Source: GCA-020343675 sp964462945 (GTDB taxonomy: Bacteria > Planctomycetota > Phycisphaerae > Sedimentisphaerales > Anaerobacaceae). Taken from it: a stretch of 50,177 nt of DNA. Made by a program: the position numbers and the translations under genes. The DNA lies in contig CAYWZW010000037.1 in the NCBI GenBank assembly GCA_964462945.1, positions 1-50,177 on the forward strand. The letters run 5' to 3'. The notes under the pieces were generated by a model. It was not told where the DNA came from, made no database searches, and worked only from the letters and a program-made list of their open reading frames with translations. How positions within the stretch are numbered: position 1 is the stretch's first letter; the number at the start of each line of letters is the position of its first letter. Below are positions 7,958 to 16,187 of this stretch, piece by piece.

Positions 7958-8217
7958 CCTTACTTCTACCTGCCAACCCCAGGCTGTTCGCCCGTTACTC
8001 CGATCGCCACTTTGCGCAAGGTCTTGCCCGAGGCAATCAGAGCACACGCGGTTCTATCCGCGACTACTCATCGTATTTGTAATCATACACCGTTTCCTGC
8101 CCCTTGGCAACATATAATCGGTCATATTCCGGACAGCCAAAGCGAAAAATCCGTGAAAAGGACCTGCTGCTGGCTGCAATTCGACGGAGATTCTCTCACG
8201 GTAGGAGTACGTTAAAG

Positions 8218-8313
8218 CCCGATCCGTTCACGCCGGGACAGACGGTCCTTAATGATCTGGACCTGGCCATATTGCAGGAACACTGGCTGGAGTGTGACGT
8301 TAGACTGCAATGA
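8218..8313 (+). pseudogene. Orphan dockerin-like C-terminal fragment
   Basis: The plus-strand reading PDPFTPGQTVLNDLDLAILQEHWLEC ends at a stop at 8311. 'LNDLDLAILQEHWLEC' resembles the last half of the dockerin-like EF-hand segments that terminate many planctomycete secreted proteins (compare LVDFTAAWLENC at the end of the gene at 46706-48784). No body of a secreted protein precedes it. I read it as the leftover 3' end of a deleted secreted-protein gene. The evidence is short, so a chance match is possible. Confidence 0.4.
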
Positions 8314-8377
8314 CTTATAGTCAATTGTGACTTGCGTCAGGCATGATACATTACCGGGAATTGATTCGCCAAAAGAG

Positions 8378-8410
8378 TCGGGGCGTTTAGCGCGAGGCTA
8401 AACGCCCTGA
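8378..8410 (-). terminator. Hairpin downstream of the PA14 protein gene
   Basis: GGGCGTTTAGC (8381-8391) and GCTAAACGCCC (8397-8407) pair perfectly around a 5-base loop. The stem extends to about 14 bp with flanking pairs, one of them G-T. It sits ~40 bases after the minus-strand stop at 8450. There is no clear T-tract, so it may be a weak terminator or an mRNA 3'-end stabiliser. Confidence 0.55.
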
Positions 8411-8449
8411 CTTGATGTTTGCCACAGTGCCGCCTGCCGAAATCGGCTT

Positions 8450-10495
8450 TTATTGGGCGGGCGCGTTTTTAGGCGGGTACAGCCGGATGTCGTCGAAGTA
8501 CATCGTGCCCGAACCGCCGGCCTTCGGATTGGCTTTATCGCCGAAACCGATGGCAATCGTATTGACATCGGCAAGGTTTACGCCCTTGTCTGCGAAGCGC
8601 TGCAGAGGAATCCTCCATTCCAACCAGACGTCCTTCTTGGTTATGTCGGCGTCATCGTGATATACCACGGCGGGCGCGCCGGTGCTGTTGGCTATAGCCA
8701 CATACATCGGCACCGGGACGTTAATCCAGTCGCCTTTGAACCAGATCGCCAGCGTATCGACACCTCTGGCGGTCCAGTCCCGCGGATAAGTCAGCGTCAT
8801 CGTTGCTTCGGCGTACTTGAGATCGGCGTCGTAGGAATACGGCATCGACTGGCCGCCGGAATGAACGATCGTCTGCTCAGCATAAGGAGGAAGGTTATTG
8901 CCAACGAGCGCCCCGTTTGTCGTTGGGTTGGCAAAACCGTCTGCCCACGCCTCGAATATCCTGTCGCTGGCGGGGTTGGGGGGGTCGATGTCATTGTAGG
9001 ACTCAAAGTCGTCCACGACAAAGAAATTGGCCGTCGTGAAAGACCAGACGTTACCCTTCCACGGACTGTTAGGATTGACGGCATTGACCTCGTCAATCCG
9101 CCAGTAATAGGGGGTCTCCCACTCGAGCAGCCCGGGGTCATAGCTCTCCTCGCCTAGCGCCTTGGGGCCTTTGTATTCGGGCGAGCCCGTACCGGCGCTT
9201 CGGACGGCATTCTTATCCGTGCCGAAGTACACCTGGTGCGAGGCCGCATCGTCGCCGGCGACCCACTTGAGAATCTGCGCGTGGTTTACATTCACCGCGC
9301 CATAGGGAGGCTTCGGGCTTCCGACGGCACCCAGAGTCGAAAAACTCCAGACATCGCCTTTGTGCGTGGCCGGCCCCTCGAACTCATCGACGCGCCAATA
9401 GTAAACTTTCGCGGCCGCGAGCGGGCCGGGAGGAGTGAAGGTTGTCAACCCCGTGGGGGGGCCGCCCGCCGCACTGTTCACCGTATTGAAATCGCTGCCG
9501 AAATACACATAGTGCAATTTCGCTCCGAAACCAGGCGTCCAGGTAAGCTTCGCGTCCAGTTTCACGGCCTCGGCGCCGTCGGCCGGGTCGGGACCGAAGG
9601 CGGTCACGGGGGCAATCGTAAAGCTCCAAATGTGGCCTCTCCAGGGACTGCCTGGATCCGCATCATTGACCTCATCGATTCGCCAATAGTACGTTGTCCC
9701 CGGAACCAGACCTTCCGGATACGGAAAGCCGGGGAAGCCCACAACAAAATTCGGCGCGAACTGCTTGCCTCGGAACGCCTCGCCGGTACCGGCGTCCACT
9801 TCGTCAAGGTTGCTTCCGAAATAGACATCGTGCGAGACGGCGCGAGGTCCCGGCGTCCATTGAAGGGTCGCCCATTTGTCTTTGAGCACGGCGCCATCGG
9901 CCGGAATCGGATTACTGGCCGGAAAGTCCTGTGCTTTGGTCGCCGGGTACAGCACCTTTTGTGGTACTATCTGCCTTGCTATCGAGGCAGTCTGCCAGTA
10001 GAGCTGCCATTCGGCCTCTCCACCGTTCTCGTAACCTTCCATGACGATCGGATACCTGCGGCCTTTGACGAAATTTACCGGATTTTGGCTGGTGTCCTCC
10101 GCCCGGTCGTGGTCCGTCCAATCATCGATGATCAGCACGCCGTTTATCCACAAGCGTACGCCGTCATCGCTTCCGGTGATGAAGGTGTAGGCCTCGGTCG
10201 TCAGGGCCTCGATTTCGCCCGACCATCGGACGGCGAAATAATCAGTCCTTAGCCCCGGGGGCGGGGGCAATTGGGGCGATGGAGGGGCGGCTATTCCTGG
10301 ATTCCAGTAAACGTTTACTTCCGGGTCTATCCGGGTCGCCACGAGGTCACGGAAGGCATTCTCTCGAGAGGGAGGCGAAGCGCCCGCCCAGTGATAGTAC
10401 TCCGCTCGCAAACCTGTGCCGGACTGGCCTGCAGCGCCGCCCGCTAAGCTCAGCATTGAAACAAGAGAAATGAGATAAATCAATTTTCTGAACAT
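8450..10495 (-). CDS. Secreted multidomain protein: PA14 domain, YYWRIDEV repeats, C-terminal carbohydrate-binding-like domain
   Basis: This is a 681-aa exported protein. A signal peptide (LIYLISLVSMLSLAGGAAG) is followed by a PA14-type sugar-binding domain at ~27-165 (LRAEYY, TEAYTFITGSDDGVRLWINGVLIIDDW). Three to four FN3-like repeats come next, each with 'NP.DGA...LTWTPG...H.VYFGS...' and '(T/K)YYWR(I/V)DE...GDVWSFTT'. The C-terminal domain (~480-675) has VVDDFESYN, a jelly-roll-like middle and the closing GTMYFDDIRLYP. These architectures are common in Phycisphaerae and probably bind extracellular polysaccharide. No catalytic residues are recognisable. AGGAGG lies 7 bases before the ATG. 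A promoter ~220 bases upstream and a hairpin just downstream suggest a single-gene transcript. Confidence 0.85.
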   Translation of the reverse strand: MFRKLIYLISLVSMLSLAGGAAGQSGTGLRAEYYHWAGASPPSRENAFRDLVATRIDPEVNVYWNPGIAAPPSPQLPPPPGLRTDYFAVRWSGEIEALTTEAYTFITGSDDGVRLWINGVLIIDDWTDHDRAEDTSQNPVNFVKGRRYPIVMEGYENGGEAEWQLYWQTASIARQIVPQKVLYPATKAQDFPASNPIPADGAVLKDKWATLQWTPGPRAVSHDVYFGSNLDEVDAGTGEAFRGKQFAPNFVVGFPGFPYPEGLVPGTTYYWRIDEVNDADPGSPWRGHIWSFTIAPVTAFGPDPADGAEAVKLDAKLTWTPGFGAKLHYVYFGSDFNTVNSAAGGPPTGLTTFTPPGPLAAAKVYYWRVDEFEGPATHKGDVWSFSTLGAVGSPKPPYGAVNVNHAQILKWVAGDDAASHQVYFGTDKNAVRSAGTGSPEYKGPKALGEESYDPGLLEWETPYYWRIDEVNAVNPNSPWKGNVWSFTTANFFVVDDFESYNDIDPPNPASDRIFEAWADGFANPTTNGALVGNNLPPYAEQTIVHSGGQSMPYSYDADLKYAEATMTLTYPRDWTARGVDTLAIWFKGDWINVPVPMYVAIANSTGAPAVVYHDDADITKKDVWLEWRIPLQRFADKGVNLADVNTIAIGFGDKANPKAGGSGTMYFDDIRLYPPKNAPAQ

Positions 10496-10808
10496 AATAA
10501 TCCTCCTTCACAGAATGTCAGATAGGAACAATTGATACGGACATTTGCTTTCACGACATCATATCCGTATTTACCCAGGACGATTCTCTTTGACTTGACA
10601 CCACCTCCTTTCTTCAAGAGCCACGTACGAACGGTCGGTTGAAAAATGAACGTCTGAACGAAATTGTACGAAAACTCCTTCCGGAAAACCAGGATACACA
10701 GATACCAGCATTATTATTTATACCAGATTAGCTCCTTTTCCGTCAAGAGAAATCCCAGAATTGTGCGCCCATAGGGACCGGCACACCGAAAGGCGTATTT
10801 GCATTGAC
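10496..10808. other. Intergenic: long 5' leader and promoter of the PA14 gene
   Basis: No gene is seen. On the minus strand it holds the promoter at 10717-10746 and an estimated 215-base leader. The leader contains a second strong Shine-Dalgarno-like GGAGGTGGTG (around 10600-10612) that could open only a 17-codon frame. I cannot tell whether that frame is translated. Confidence 0.4.
10717..10746 (-). promoter_or_regulatory. Candidate sigma70 promoter of the PA14 protein gene
   Basis: On the minus strand TTGACG (10746-10741) is followed after 18 bases by TATAAA (10722-10717). The deduced leader to the ATG at 10495 is unusually long, about 215 bases. Confidence 0.5.
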
Positions 10809-11717
10809 CTACCTGCTGCCAATGGGGCCGAACCGCACGCTTTCCTGCGGCTCCTGGGCCTCAATATTGGTGATTTCGAGTAATCTGACCATGATGCCCC
10901 AGGGTACTACGTTCTTTTCGAGGGTGCCCCGAAGAACACCGGCCATTTGCTCGCGGGAGGCAACAAGTGTCTGGGCCGGCTGTTTGGCACACTCGCTTCT
11001 CAAGACGGCCCGAACCATGTTCTCAATTGCCCTTTCGTAATTGTCCACTTCAAATAGAGCTTTCCCCGGATCGGCCACTCTGTAGCAGATCATGACGTCA
11101 AGTCTGCACTTGACGCCGTCGCTTGCAGTAACAGTTTCGTTCTCGTAAGGGGCCGCGTACTCCTTCCACTGGACAAGAGGCATACTCTTGTACGGATGCT
11201 GGTACAAGCCCCAAAAGCTCAATATGCTGCCAAGTCCGGGCTCACATGCCTTCCGATACTTCCCCACAGCCGTCACAACGAGGGCCTTGCCTTGCGGCAC
11301 GGCGTAGAATTTGTAGATTCCGAGCGTCAAGAAGCCAAGTAGTTTGCAGATGAAGGGCCGTTCCGCCTCCAGTCGCTCCAAGTCGCTCTCTGGAAGTTTC
11401 CTGGGGGGTTTGGCAGGCACGACTTCATGTCTTGATACGCTGTCTGCGGCTGCGCCAGACGCCGGCGCTTTCCTGCCCCGGCGAATCAGCCAAAGCACCA
11501 GGCCGGCCAAACAGCCGACCAGGAAACCAACACCCCCGGACACATATACAGCGTCAGGCTGAGCTCTGGCCACAGGCCATGCCTCATCGAACGAGTCCAC
11601 TTTCTCCAGCGTTGATTTCTCGAAGCGGATCTTCTGACCGTCGATCTGACCGAAGGAGATCAGTCCGAACGCCAGACCCGTGACGCCCAGAAGGCAGGCG
11701 AGCAGGAATGTTTTCAT
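10809..11717 (-). CDS. SPFH/Band-7 (stomatin-like) membrane protein, short form
   Basis: This is a 302-aa protein. Two N-terminal hydrophobic helices (FLLACLLGVTGLAFGLISF and GGVGFLVGCLAGLVLWLI) are followed by a basic linker. A prohibitin-homology/SPFH domain begins near residue 133 (FYAVPQGKALVVTAVGKYRKACEPGLG, ETVTASDGVKCRLDVMICYRVADPGKALFEVDNYERAIENMVRAVLRSECAKQ). Such proteins build membrane microdomain cages and often act with an NfeD or FtsH-type protease, but no such partner lies beside it. It ends soon after the domain (MVRLLEITNIEAQEP...) and lacks the long C-terminal coiled coil typical of HflK/HflC or stomatin. It may therefore be a reduced form, or oligomerise differently. Confidence 0.8.
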   Translation of the reverse strand: MKTFLLACLLGVTGLAFGLISFGQIDGQKIRFEKSTLEKVDSFDEAWPVARAQPDAVYVSGGVGFLVGCLAGLVLWLIRRGRKAPASGAAADSVSRHEVVPAKPPRKLPESDLERLEAERPFICKLLGFLTLGIYKFYAVPQGKALVVTAVGKYRKACEPGLGSILSFWGLYQHPYKSMPLVQWKEYAAPYENETVTASDGVKCRLDVMICYRVADPGKALFEVDNYERAIENMVRAVLRSECAKQPAQTLVASREQMAGVLRGTLEKNVVPWGIMVRLLEITNIEAQEPQESVRFGPIGSR

Positions 11718-12145
11718 CGTCTCAACCCATGATCATTTTTGTCGCAATGTGTGCTACTGTTCTGCGGCATCGTGAACGCAAAATACTGCTGCTTGTCGGC
11801 TCTAATCCCGGCTGCTTAACCGCGCACGGTCTTAGTTTACGGCAAATCATGCTTCGTGTAAATCAGATTCTCTCATACTTGCTCGTCTTGAAATCAGTCG
11901 CATCCAACGGATTGACCCGGTCCGAGACTGATGATGGACGATGGACAATCGCAAGACATTCGTCACCCTTTCAGGCAATCATCATGCCTTGAGCCTTTAG
12001 GGGCAAGACAGAATCTGAGCTTGACATACGCTCGAAACTCGTATTCAATCGTCATGTCGCCGACAGGGGGAATGACGATCGCAAAGAAAATGGTCGCGGC
12101 TATCGCGGCAGTTCGGTGACGGCTTAGCTGAGAAAGGAGATAAGA
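11718..12145. other. Intergenic, no gene recognised
   Basis: This 428-base gap lies between the divergent SPFH and FAD-oxidoreductase genes. Its open frames are short and without motifs. It should hold both promoters, but I find no box pair good enough to report. A small imperfect repeat (GATGATGGACGATGGACAA, 11931-11949) is present. Confidence 0.4.
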
Positions 12146-13612
12146 ATGAATCGTCGAGAGTTTTCACAACGGGGTCTGGTGCTTGGAGTGGGCCTTCTTG
12201 CCGGCTCCGCACAAGGTGGAGCGGCAGGGATCGGCAGTGAGCCTGGGGCCTATTATGAGGAACCGGCGAAGAAATTGCCGATCAGGAGGTTCGACGTCGT
12301 CGTTGCGGGGGCCGGCACGGCGGGCGTCGTGGCAGCGATAGCGGCGGCCCGGCAAGGTGCGAAAACGGCCTTGATCGAGGTCAAAGGTTACCCGGGCGGA
12401 ACGGCCACAGAAGGCGGCACCGCGCTTCACAGCTTCTATAACCTGTGGAAGGCCTTCCCCGGCGTGAAAAAGCGCCAGGTGGTGCGAGGCATTCCTCAAC
12501 AAATTGTTGACCGCCTTCTGAAGGTCGGCGGCACATCCGGGCACGCCGAGATGTCCGAAGGCTACAACTACGATTCCGTCTGCACCTGCATCGACACGGA
12601 ACTCTACAAGCTGACCGCCTTCGAGATGCTCGTCGAAGCAGGTGTTTTCGTATGCGTCAATACGCTTCTGGCCGGGGCCATCATGGACGGTCCCCGAATC
12701 AGAGGCGTGATCGCCGAGAGCCGCTCGGGACGCGAGGCGTTTTACGCGAAATGCTTCGTGGACTGCACAGCCTACGGCGATCTGGCTGCGTTTGCCGGCG
12801 CCGAGTTCACCGAGCCGAACGACTACCCCGTCGTCAACAGCATCGGCATCGCCAACGTCAGCATGGAGAAATACTACGAGTTCCTCAAGAAACACGACGC
12901 CGTGACGCAACTTGCGCGGGGTCTGCGCAGCGGCAAGGACGATCAAATCGTCCGCCTGGACGGCAGGGCGGCCAACCTTCCCGCCGGCTTCAGCAAGGGC
13001 GCAGGCAAAATCGGCATGTCCATCGTCACCACCACGACGCACGACAACTACTTCATGTTCATCAAAATAAATTTCAAAATGCCCGTCAGCCCGACCAGCC
13101 GCGATGAGGTCGCCAAGGCGGAGCTGGAACTGCGGTGCCGTCAGGCAAAAGCGGTCGAGCTGTTCAGAGAATACGTCCCCGGCTGCGAAAAGGCCTTCAT
13201 CGCCCGAACAAGCCCGAAGCTGTGCATCCGCCGGGGCCGATTGATTACCTGTGATTATGACATCACACTTCCGGATGTGCTCGAAGGCCGGCATTTCGAC
13301 GATGAGGTCATGGTCTATGGCTTCCACGACAGCGCACCGCGCCTGCAGGTCAAGGACGGCGGCACGTACGGCATCCCGTACAAAGCGCTGCGCGTCAAAG
13401 GGATCGAGAACCTGCTGGCCTCCGGCATGATGATTACCTCGAACCACGATGCTCACATGTCCACCCGCAATACGGTATGTTGTATGGGTCAGGGCCAGGG
13501 TTCAGGCACTGCCGCGGCCCTCTGTGCGGCCAAGAATTGCGGAACCCGCGACCTTCGCTACAGCGACCTCCGAGACGCCCTGACAAAAGCCGACGTTTGT
13601 CTCGAAACCTAA
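12146..13612 (+). CDS. Exported FAD-dependent oxidoreductase (FAD_oxidored-type)
   Basis: This is a 488-aa protein. The N-terminus MNRREFSQRGLVLGVGLLAG has a twin-arginine-like export signal, so the cofactor-loaded enzyme is probably moved by Tat. Residues ~47-85 form the dinucleotide-binding fold (FDVVVAGAGTAGVVAAIAAARQGAKTALIE) followed by YPGGTATEGGT, as in the PF12831 group found in many planctomycete polysaccharide-degradation loci. The closing segment, with LLASGMMI, STRNTVCCMGQGQGSGTAAALCA, completes the FAD-binding site. The substrate is unknown; sugar or uronate oxidation is often proposed for relatives. AAAGGAG lies 7 bases before the ATG. A hydrolase follows after 6 bases, so the two are probably co-transcribed. 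Confidence 0.85.
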   Translation: MNRREFSQRGLVLGVGLLAGSAQGGAAGIGSEPGAYYEEPAKKLPIRRFDVVVAGAGTAGVVAAIAAARQGAKTALIEVKGYPGGTATEGGTALHSFYNLWKAFPGVKKRQVVRGIPQQIVDRLLKVGGTSGHAEMSEGYNYDSVCTCIDTELYKLTAFEMLVEAGVFVCVNTLLAGAIMDGPRIRGVIAESRSGREAFYAKCFVDCTAYGDLAAFAGAEFTEPNDYPVVNSIGIANVSMEKYYEFLKKHDAVTQLARGLRSGKDDQIVRLDGRAANLPAGFSKGAGKIGMSIVTTTTHDNYFMFIKINFKMPVSPTSRDEVAKAELELRCRQAKAVELFREYVPGCEKAFIARTSPKLCIRRGRLITCDYDITLPDVLEGRHFDDEVMVYGFHDSAPRLQVKDGGTYGIPYKALRVKGIENLLASGMMITSNHDAHMSTRNTVCCMGQGQGSGTAAALCAAKNCGTRDLRYSDLRDALTKADVCLET

Positions 13613-13618
13613 AGACAA

Positions 13619-14347
13619 TTGTGCAAGCGATCTGATATGGTGGTGTTCGAAAACGAAGCAGAGTTGGAGAGGATCGCGGCTCGGATTGTGGCGGATATGG
13701 TCGCGGCGAACGTGGCTCAGAAGAAGTTCTATACGGATGAACGCATAGGCAAAGAATATTCGAATCTGATGACTCCCAATGCGTTCGACCAACAACTGAT
13801 CGCCGTTGCGGTTCTCGGCTATCCGGAACGGGCCGGAGTTTGGTCATACACGCTGCTGCGTCAATCGCGCATCAGCGAATCCAGCATGGAACCCTATTTC
13901 CGTGAATTCGGCAAGCACCACTTCGGGCTGGTGGCTATCGACCCGAATTTTTTCGGTCCGGATATTGAAGGGGACTCGTTTATTTATCAGCTTGAGCGCG
14001 CCATAGCCGACATCGCTCCCGACAGAAAAATAGGGTTCATAGGCTTTTCTATGGGAGGCAAGATTCTGGTCGAGTTCCTGGAGCAGCGTCCGGAACTCCT
14101 GGGCCGTACGGCCGGGCTTGTGCTGATTGACCCCACATTGCCCAACCGGCTGAACGTACGAAATATTCGCCGGTTGCTTGATGACGATACCTTGCTGATC
14201 GCATCGCAAGGCGAAGACCACAGTCCGGGCGAGATCGCCTCGGCCCTGCTCGAAATTCCCAGTATCCCTTTTCCCGGCATCCACGGAGAAATGCCGAATA
14301 AAGCGCTCGGCCGGATCATCGAGTTCTATGAGCAGCGGATACCGTAG
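13619..14347 (+). CDS. Alpha/beta-hydrolase-fold protein
   Basis: This is a 242-aa cytoplasmic protein with no signal peptide. The nucleophile elbow is clear: KIGFIGFSMGGKILVEFLEQ (GxSxG with Ser at about 144), followed by AGLVLIDPTLP. A late His occurs in IHGEMPN, a plausible catalytic base. The 70-residue N-terminal helical part with an FDQQLIAVAVLGYPERAGVWSY strand is not typical of a named family I know, so the substrate is unassigned. The start is uncertain: ATG 13619 lies 6 bases after the oxidoreductase stop, and ATG 13637 (MVVFENEAELE) is equally possible. Neither has a strong ribosome-binding site, which suggests coupling to the upstream gene. Confidence 0.7.
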   Translation: MCKRSDMVVFENEAELERIAARIVADMVAANVAQKKFYTDERIGKEYSNLMTPNAFDQQLIAVAVLGYPERAGVWSYTLLRQSRISESSMEPYFREFGKHHFGLVAIDPNFFGPDIEGDSFIYQLERAIADIAPDRKIGFIGFSMGGKILVEFLEQRPELLGRTAGLVLIDPTLPNRLNVRNIRRLLDDDTLLIASQGEDHSPGEIASALLEIPSIPFPGIHGEMPNKALGRIIEFYEQRIP

Positions 14348-14424
14348 TTCCGCTCGTCAGGGCGGAGCCTGCCGTAGCCCAGCGGGGGTTTTTGCGCAAC
14401 CGACCGGAGATTCCTGGAGGCAGT

Positions 14425-15093
14425 ATGATGACAGCGAAACTTGTTCCACTAACTTCTTACCGTGAATATCCGCCGGAGCAGATGAAGGAGCGGGCGGCTG
14501 CATTTCGGGCTGATATGCAGCGAAGGCGCAGCGTGCGTGATTTTTCAAGCCGGCCGGTGGCACGCGAGGTGATCGAGCAGTGTCTGCTGACCGGCGGCTC
14601 TGCGCCGAGCGGAGCCAATATGCAGCCGTGGTCCTTCATGGTGGTCAGTGATCCCGCCGTCAAGCAGCAGATACGGGAGGCGGCGGAGAAGGAGGAGTAC
14701 GAGTTCTACCACGGGAAAGCCTCAGAAGAATGGCTTGGCGCACTCTCGCCTCTTGGGACGGATGCACAAAAGCCATTTCTGGAAACGGCCCCATACCTGA
14801 TCGTTATCTTCGCCCAGACCTACCACGTGCTGGCGGACGGGCGGAAAGTAAAGCACTACTACGTGCGAAATTCGGTGGGGATCGCCACCGGGATTCTGAT
14901 CGCGGCGATCCACAACGCAGGGCTCGTCTCGTTGCCGTACACGCCCAGCAGAATGGAGTTTCTAAGCCGAATTCTTACCCGCCCGGAGAACGAACAGCCC
15001 TTCCTGGTTCTTGTGGTTGGCCACCCTGCAGAAAGCGCAAAGGTCCCCAAAATAGCGAAAAAAACGCTCCAAGAGACAACCACTTTTGTGTGA
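14425..15093 (+). CDS. FMN nitroreductase-family protein resembling iodotyrosine deiodinase
   Basis: This is a 222-aa protein from ATG 14425, with GGAGG (14416-14420) just upstream. ATG 14428 is an alternative with better spacing. Nitroreductase-fold FMN residues are visible: RRRSVRDFSSRPV, the segment SAPSGANMQPWSFMVV and the later VGIATGILIAAIHNAGL. Diagnostic for the iodotyrosine deiodinase (IYD) branch is an active-site lid with Glu91, Tyr95 and Lys116 in the region EEYEFYHGK...GTDAQKPF. This reproduces the E-x3-Y-x20-K spacing that binds the zwitterion of halotyrosine in known IYDs. The tail PENEQPFLVLVVGHPAE also fits. I infer reductive dehalogenation of halotyrosines or a related ligand, but activity is unproven. 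It is not obviously in an operon. Confidence 0.8.
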   Translation: MMTAKLVPLTSYREYPPEQMKERAAAFRADMQRRRSVRDFSSRPVAREVIEQCLLTGGSAPSGANMQPWSFMVVSDPAVKQQIREAAEKEEYEFYHGKASEEWLGALSPLGTDAQKPFLETAPYLIVIFAQTYHVLADGRKVKHYYVRNSVGIATGILIAAIHNAGLVSLPYTPSRMEFLSRILTRPENEQPFLVLVVGHPAESAKVPKIAKKTLQETTTFV

Positions 15094-15238
15094 TTCGCGT
15101 TGATCTTGCGGACAACTCTCAAAAAAACTCGAACCAGGTGTAACCTTCCCCGCATCGGCGCCACTATCCTGTTAGAAAACGCCCGTCATGGGATGAAAAG
15201 AATCGACGAAACCAGATGCGTACAGAAAGGAACCAAAA

Positions 15239-16033
15239 ATGAAGACAGCAAGATTCAAAGTAGCGATTGTTCTCTTAGTGGCCTCCCTGATTTTAGCCGG
15301 TGAGGCGTTCGCCAGGTGGGGCGGCGGTTACCGTCGTGGCGGCGGCCCCGGCCCCGGCATAGAACGCGGAGCGCCGGCTCCGGATGTGGGGCGCGGAGGT
15401 CCGGGCAGAGGCGCCGGTCCTCAAGCAAATGAGCCGCCCGCACCCGGCGGGTATTACGCATTTTGCCCGTGTTGCGGACGGCCATGGCAGACTCCCGGCG
15501 GGGCAGGCGGTTTTGGTCCTTGGAGTGGTCCGCAGTCCCGCTTCGAGAGAGGGGGCAGACAGGGTTTTGGCCTCCAAGGCAGAGTTTGGGGCATGTATGG
15601 CCAGCGCTTTGGGCGAAGAGACATGATGAGGCAACCCGGGCCGATGGCAGGCAATTGGGGATACGGTCTCGGACCGGGCCGGGGCGCTGAGCTCTGGCAG
15701 CGAAGAGGTATGCCGATGCAGGGCCGAGGGGGCGGACCAGGCTGGCGGCAGGGCGGAGATGTGGATGAATCAGGACCGGAAACGGTTGCCCCACCTGTAC
15801 CCCAGCGAGGCGCCCATGAGAATGACTTTTGGGGGCCGCCGAGATGGCAGCGCTGGGGTCCGGGCAGGGGGCCAGCCCGCCCAACGTATGGCGGGCCAGC
15901 CCCGCGTCCTGGAGACGGTCCGGACATTGATGCTCCTGCCGGGGCCGACGTAAGAGGTCCAGGAGAAAAACCAACTGATCAGCCAAAGGTGCCTGAGGTA
16001 AATACCCCAGAGCCGCAGAGGCCTCAGCAATAA
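15239..16033 (+). CDS. Secreted Gly/Pro/Arg-rich protein with a CPCC motif
   Basis: I do not recognise a family. The 264-aa protein has a clean signal peptide (MKTARFKVAIVLLVASLILAGEAFA). A low-complexity mature region rich in Gly, Pro, Arg and Trp follows, with many GPGRG/RGGGP units and scattered Met. Residues 73-83 are YAFCPCCGRPW, a compact four-residue cysteine cluster that could bind metal or be redox active. The C-terminus becomes acidic and proline-rich (TDQPKVPEVNTPEPQRPQQ). Composition and GPG-rich style resemble the tail of the LTxxQ protein encoded at 17149-17772, two genes beyond, suggesting a shared envelope function. AAAGGAACC lies before the ATG. It is a candidate target of the sigma factor that follows. 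Confidence 0.65.
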   Translation: MKTARFKVAIVLLVASLILAGEAFARWGGGYRRGGGPGPGIERGAPAPDVGRGGPGRGAGPQANEPPAPGGYYAFCPCCGRPWQTPGGAGGFGPWSGPQSRFERGGRQGFGLQGRVWGMYGQRFGRRDMMRQPGPMAGNWGYGLGPGRGAELWQRRGMPMQGRGGGPGWRQGGDVDESGPETVAPPVPQRGAHENDFWGPPRWQRWGPGRGPARPTYGGPAPRPGDGPDIDAPAGADVRGPGEKPTDQPKVPEVNTPEPQRPQQ

Positions 16034-16066
16034 CCAAGTGCTTGCATGGTTGAACGGTTTGCTGTT

Positions 16067-16107
16067 CATAGGTGGTTACGGCGGTAAAACAGCTGTAACC
16101 ACCTATG
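16067..16107. terminator. 13-bp perfect inverted repeat after the CPCC protein gene
   Basis: CATAGGTGGTTAC (16067-16079) and GTAACCACCTATG (16095-16107) are exact inverted repeats around a 15-base loop, 34 bases after the stop. There is no T-run on either strand, so Rho-independent termination is doubtful. It may instead be an mRNA-stabilising hairpin or a protein-binding site upstream of the sigma gene. Confidence 0.5.
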
Positions 16108-16187
16108 CTCAGGCAGGAAGGGCCGCAAGGTCCTGTTCTCGTTAATGAACCGATACAGTATTAATAATTTAAGTTGATGAATCCTGA

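Larger units (their letters stand above)
7958..8449. other. Intergenic region with a dockerin-like remnant and a hairpin terminator
   Basis: No intact gene is seen. The stretch contains the upstream region of the coiled-coil gene, a short plus-strand dockerin-like fragment (8218-8313) and a 14-bp hairpin (8378-8410), each annotated separately. Confidence 0.5.

Noticed and set aside
12164..13456. 430-aa open frame on the minus strand
   Set aside because: Antisense shadow of the FAD-dependent oxidoreductase; composition is that of a high-GC reverse frame and no domain is visible.
15255..16037. 260-aa minus-strand frame opposite the CPCC protein
   Set aside because: Arises from the Gly/Pro/Arg-rich codon pattern of the plus-strand gene, which has a signal peptide and ribosome-binding site.
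15139..16100. TGTAACC ~90 bases before both the CPCC gene (15139-15145) and the sigma gene (16094-16100), as a possible shared ECF -35 box
   Set aside because: The two sites have a similar distance to the start codon, but no common -10 sequence follows 16-18 bases later and the second lies inside a hairpin. Too weak to report as a promoter.
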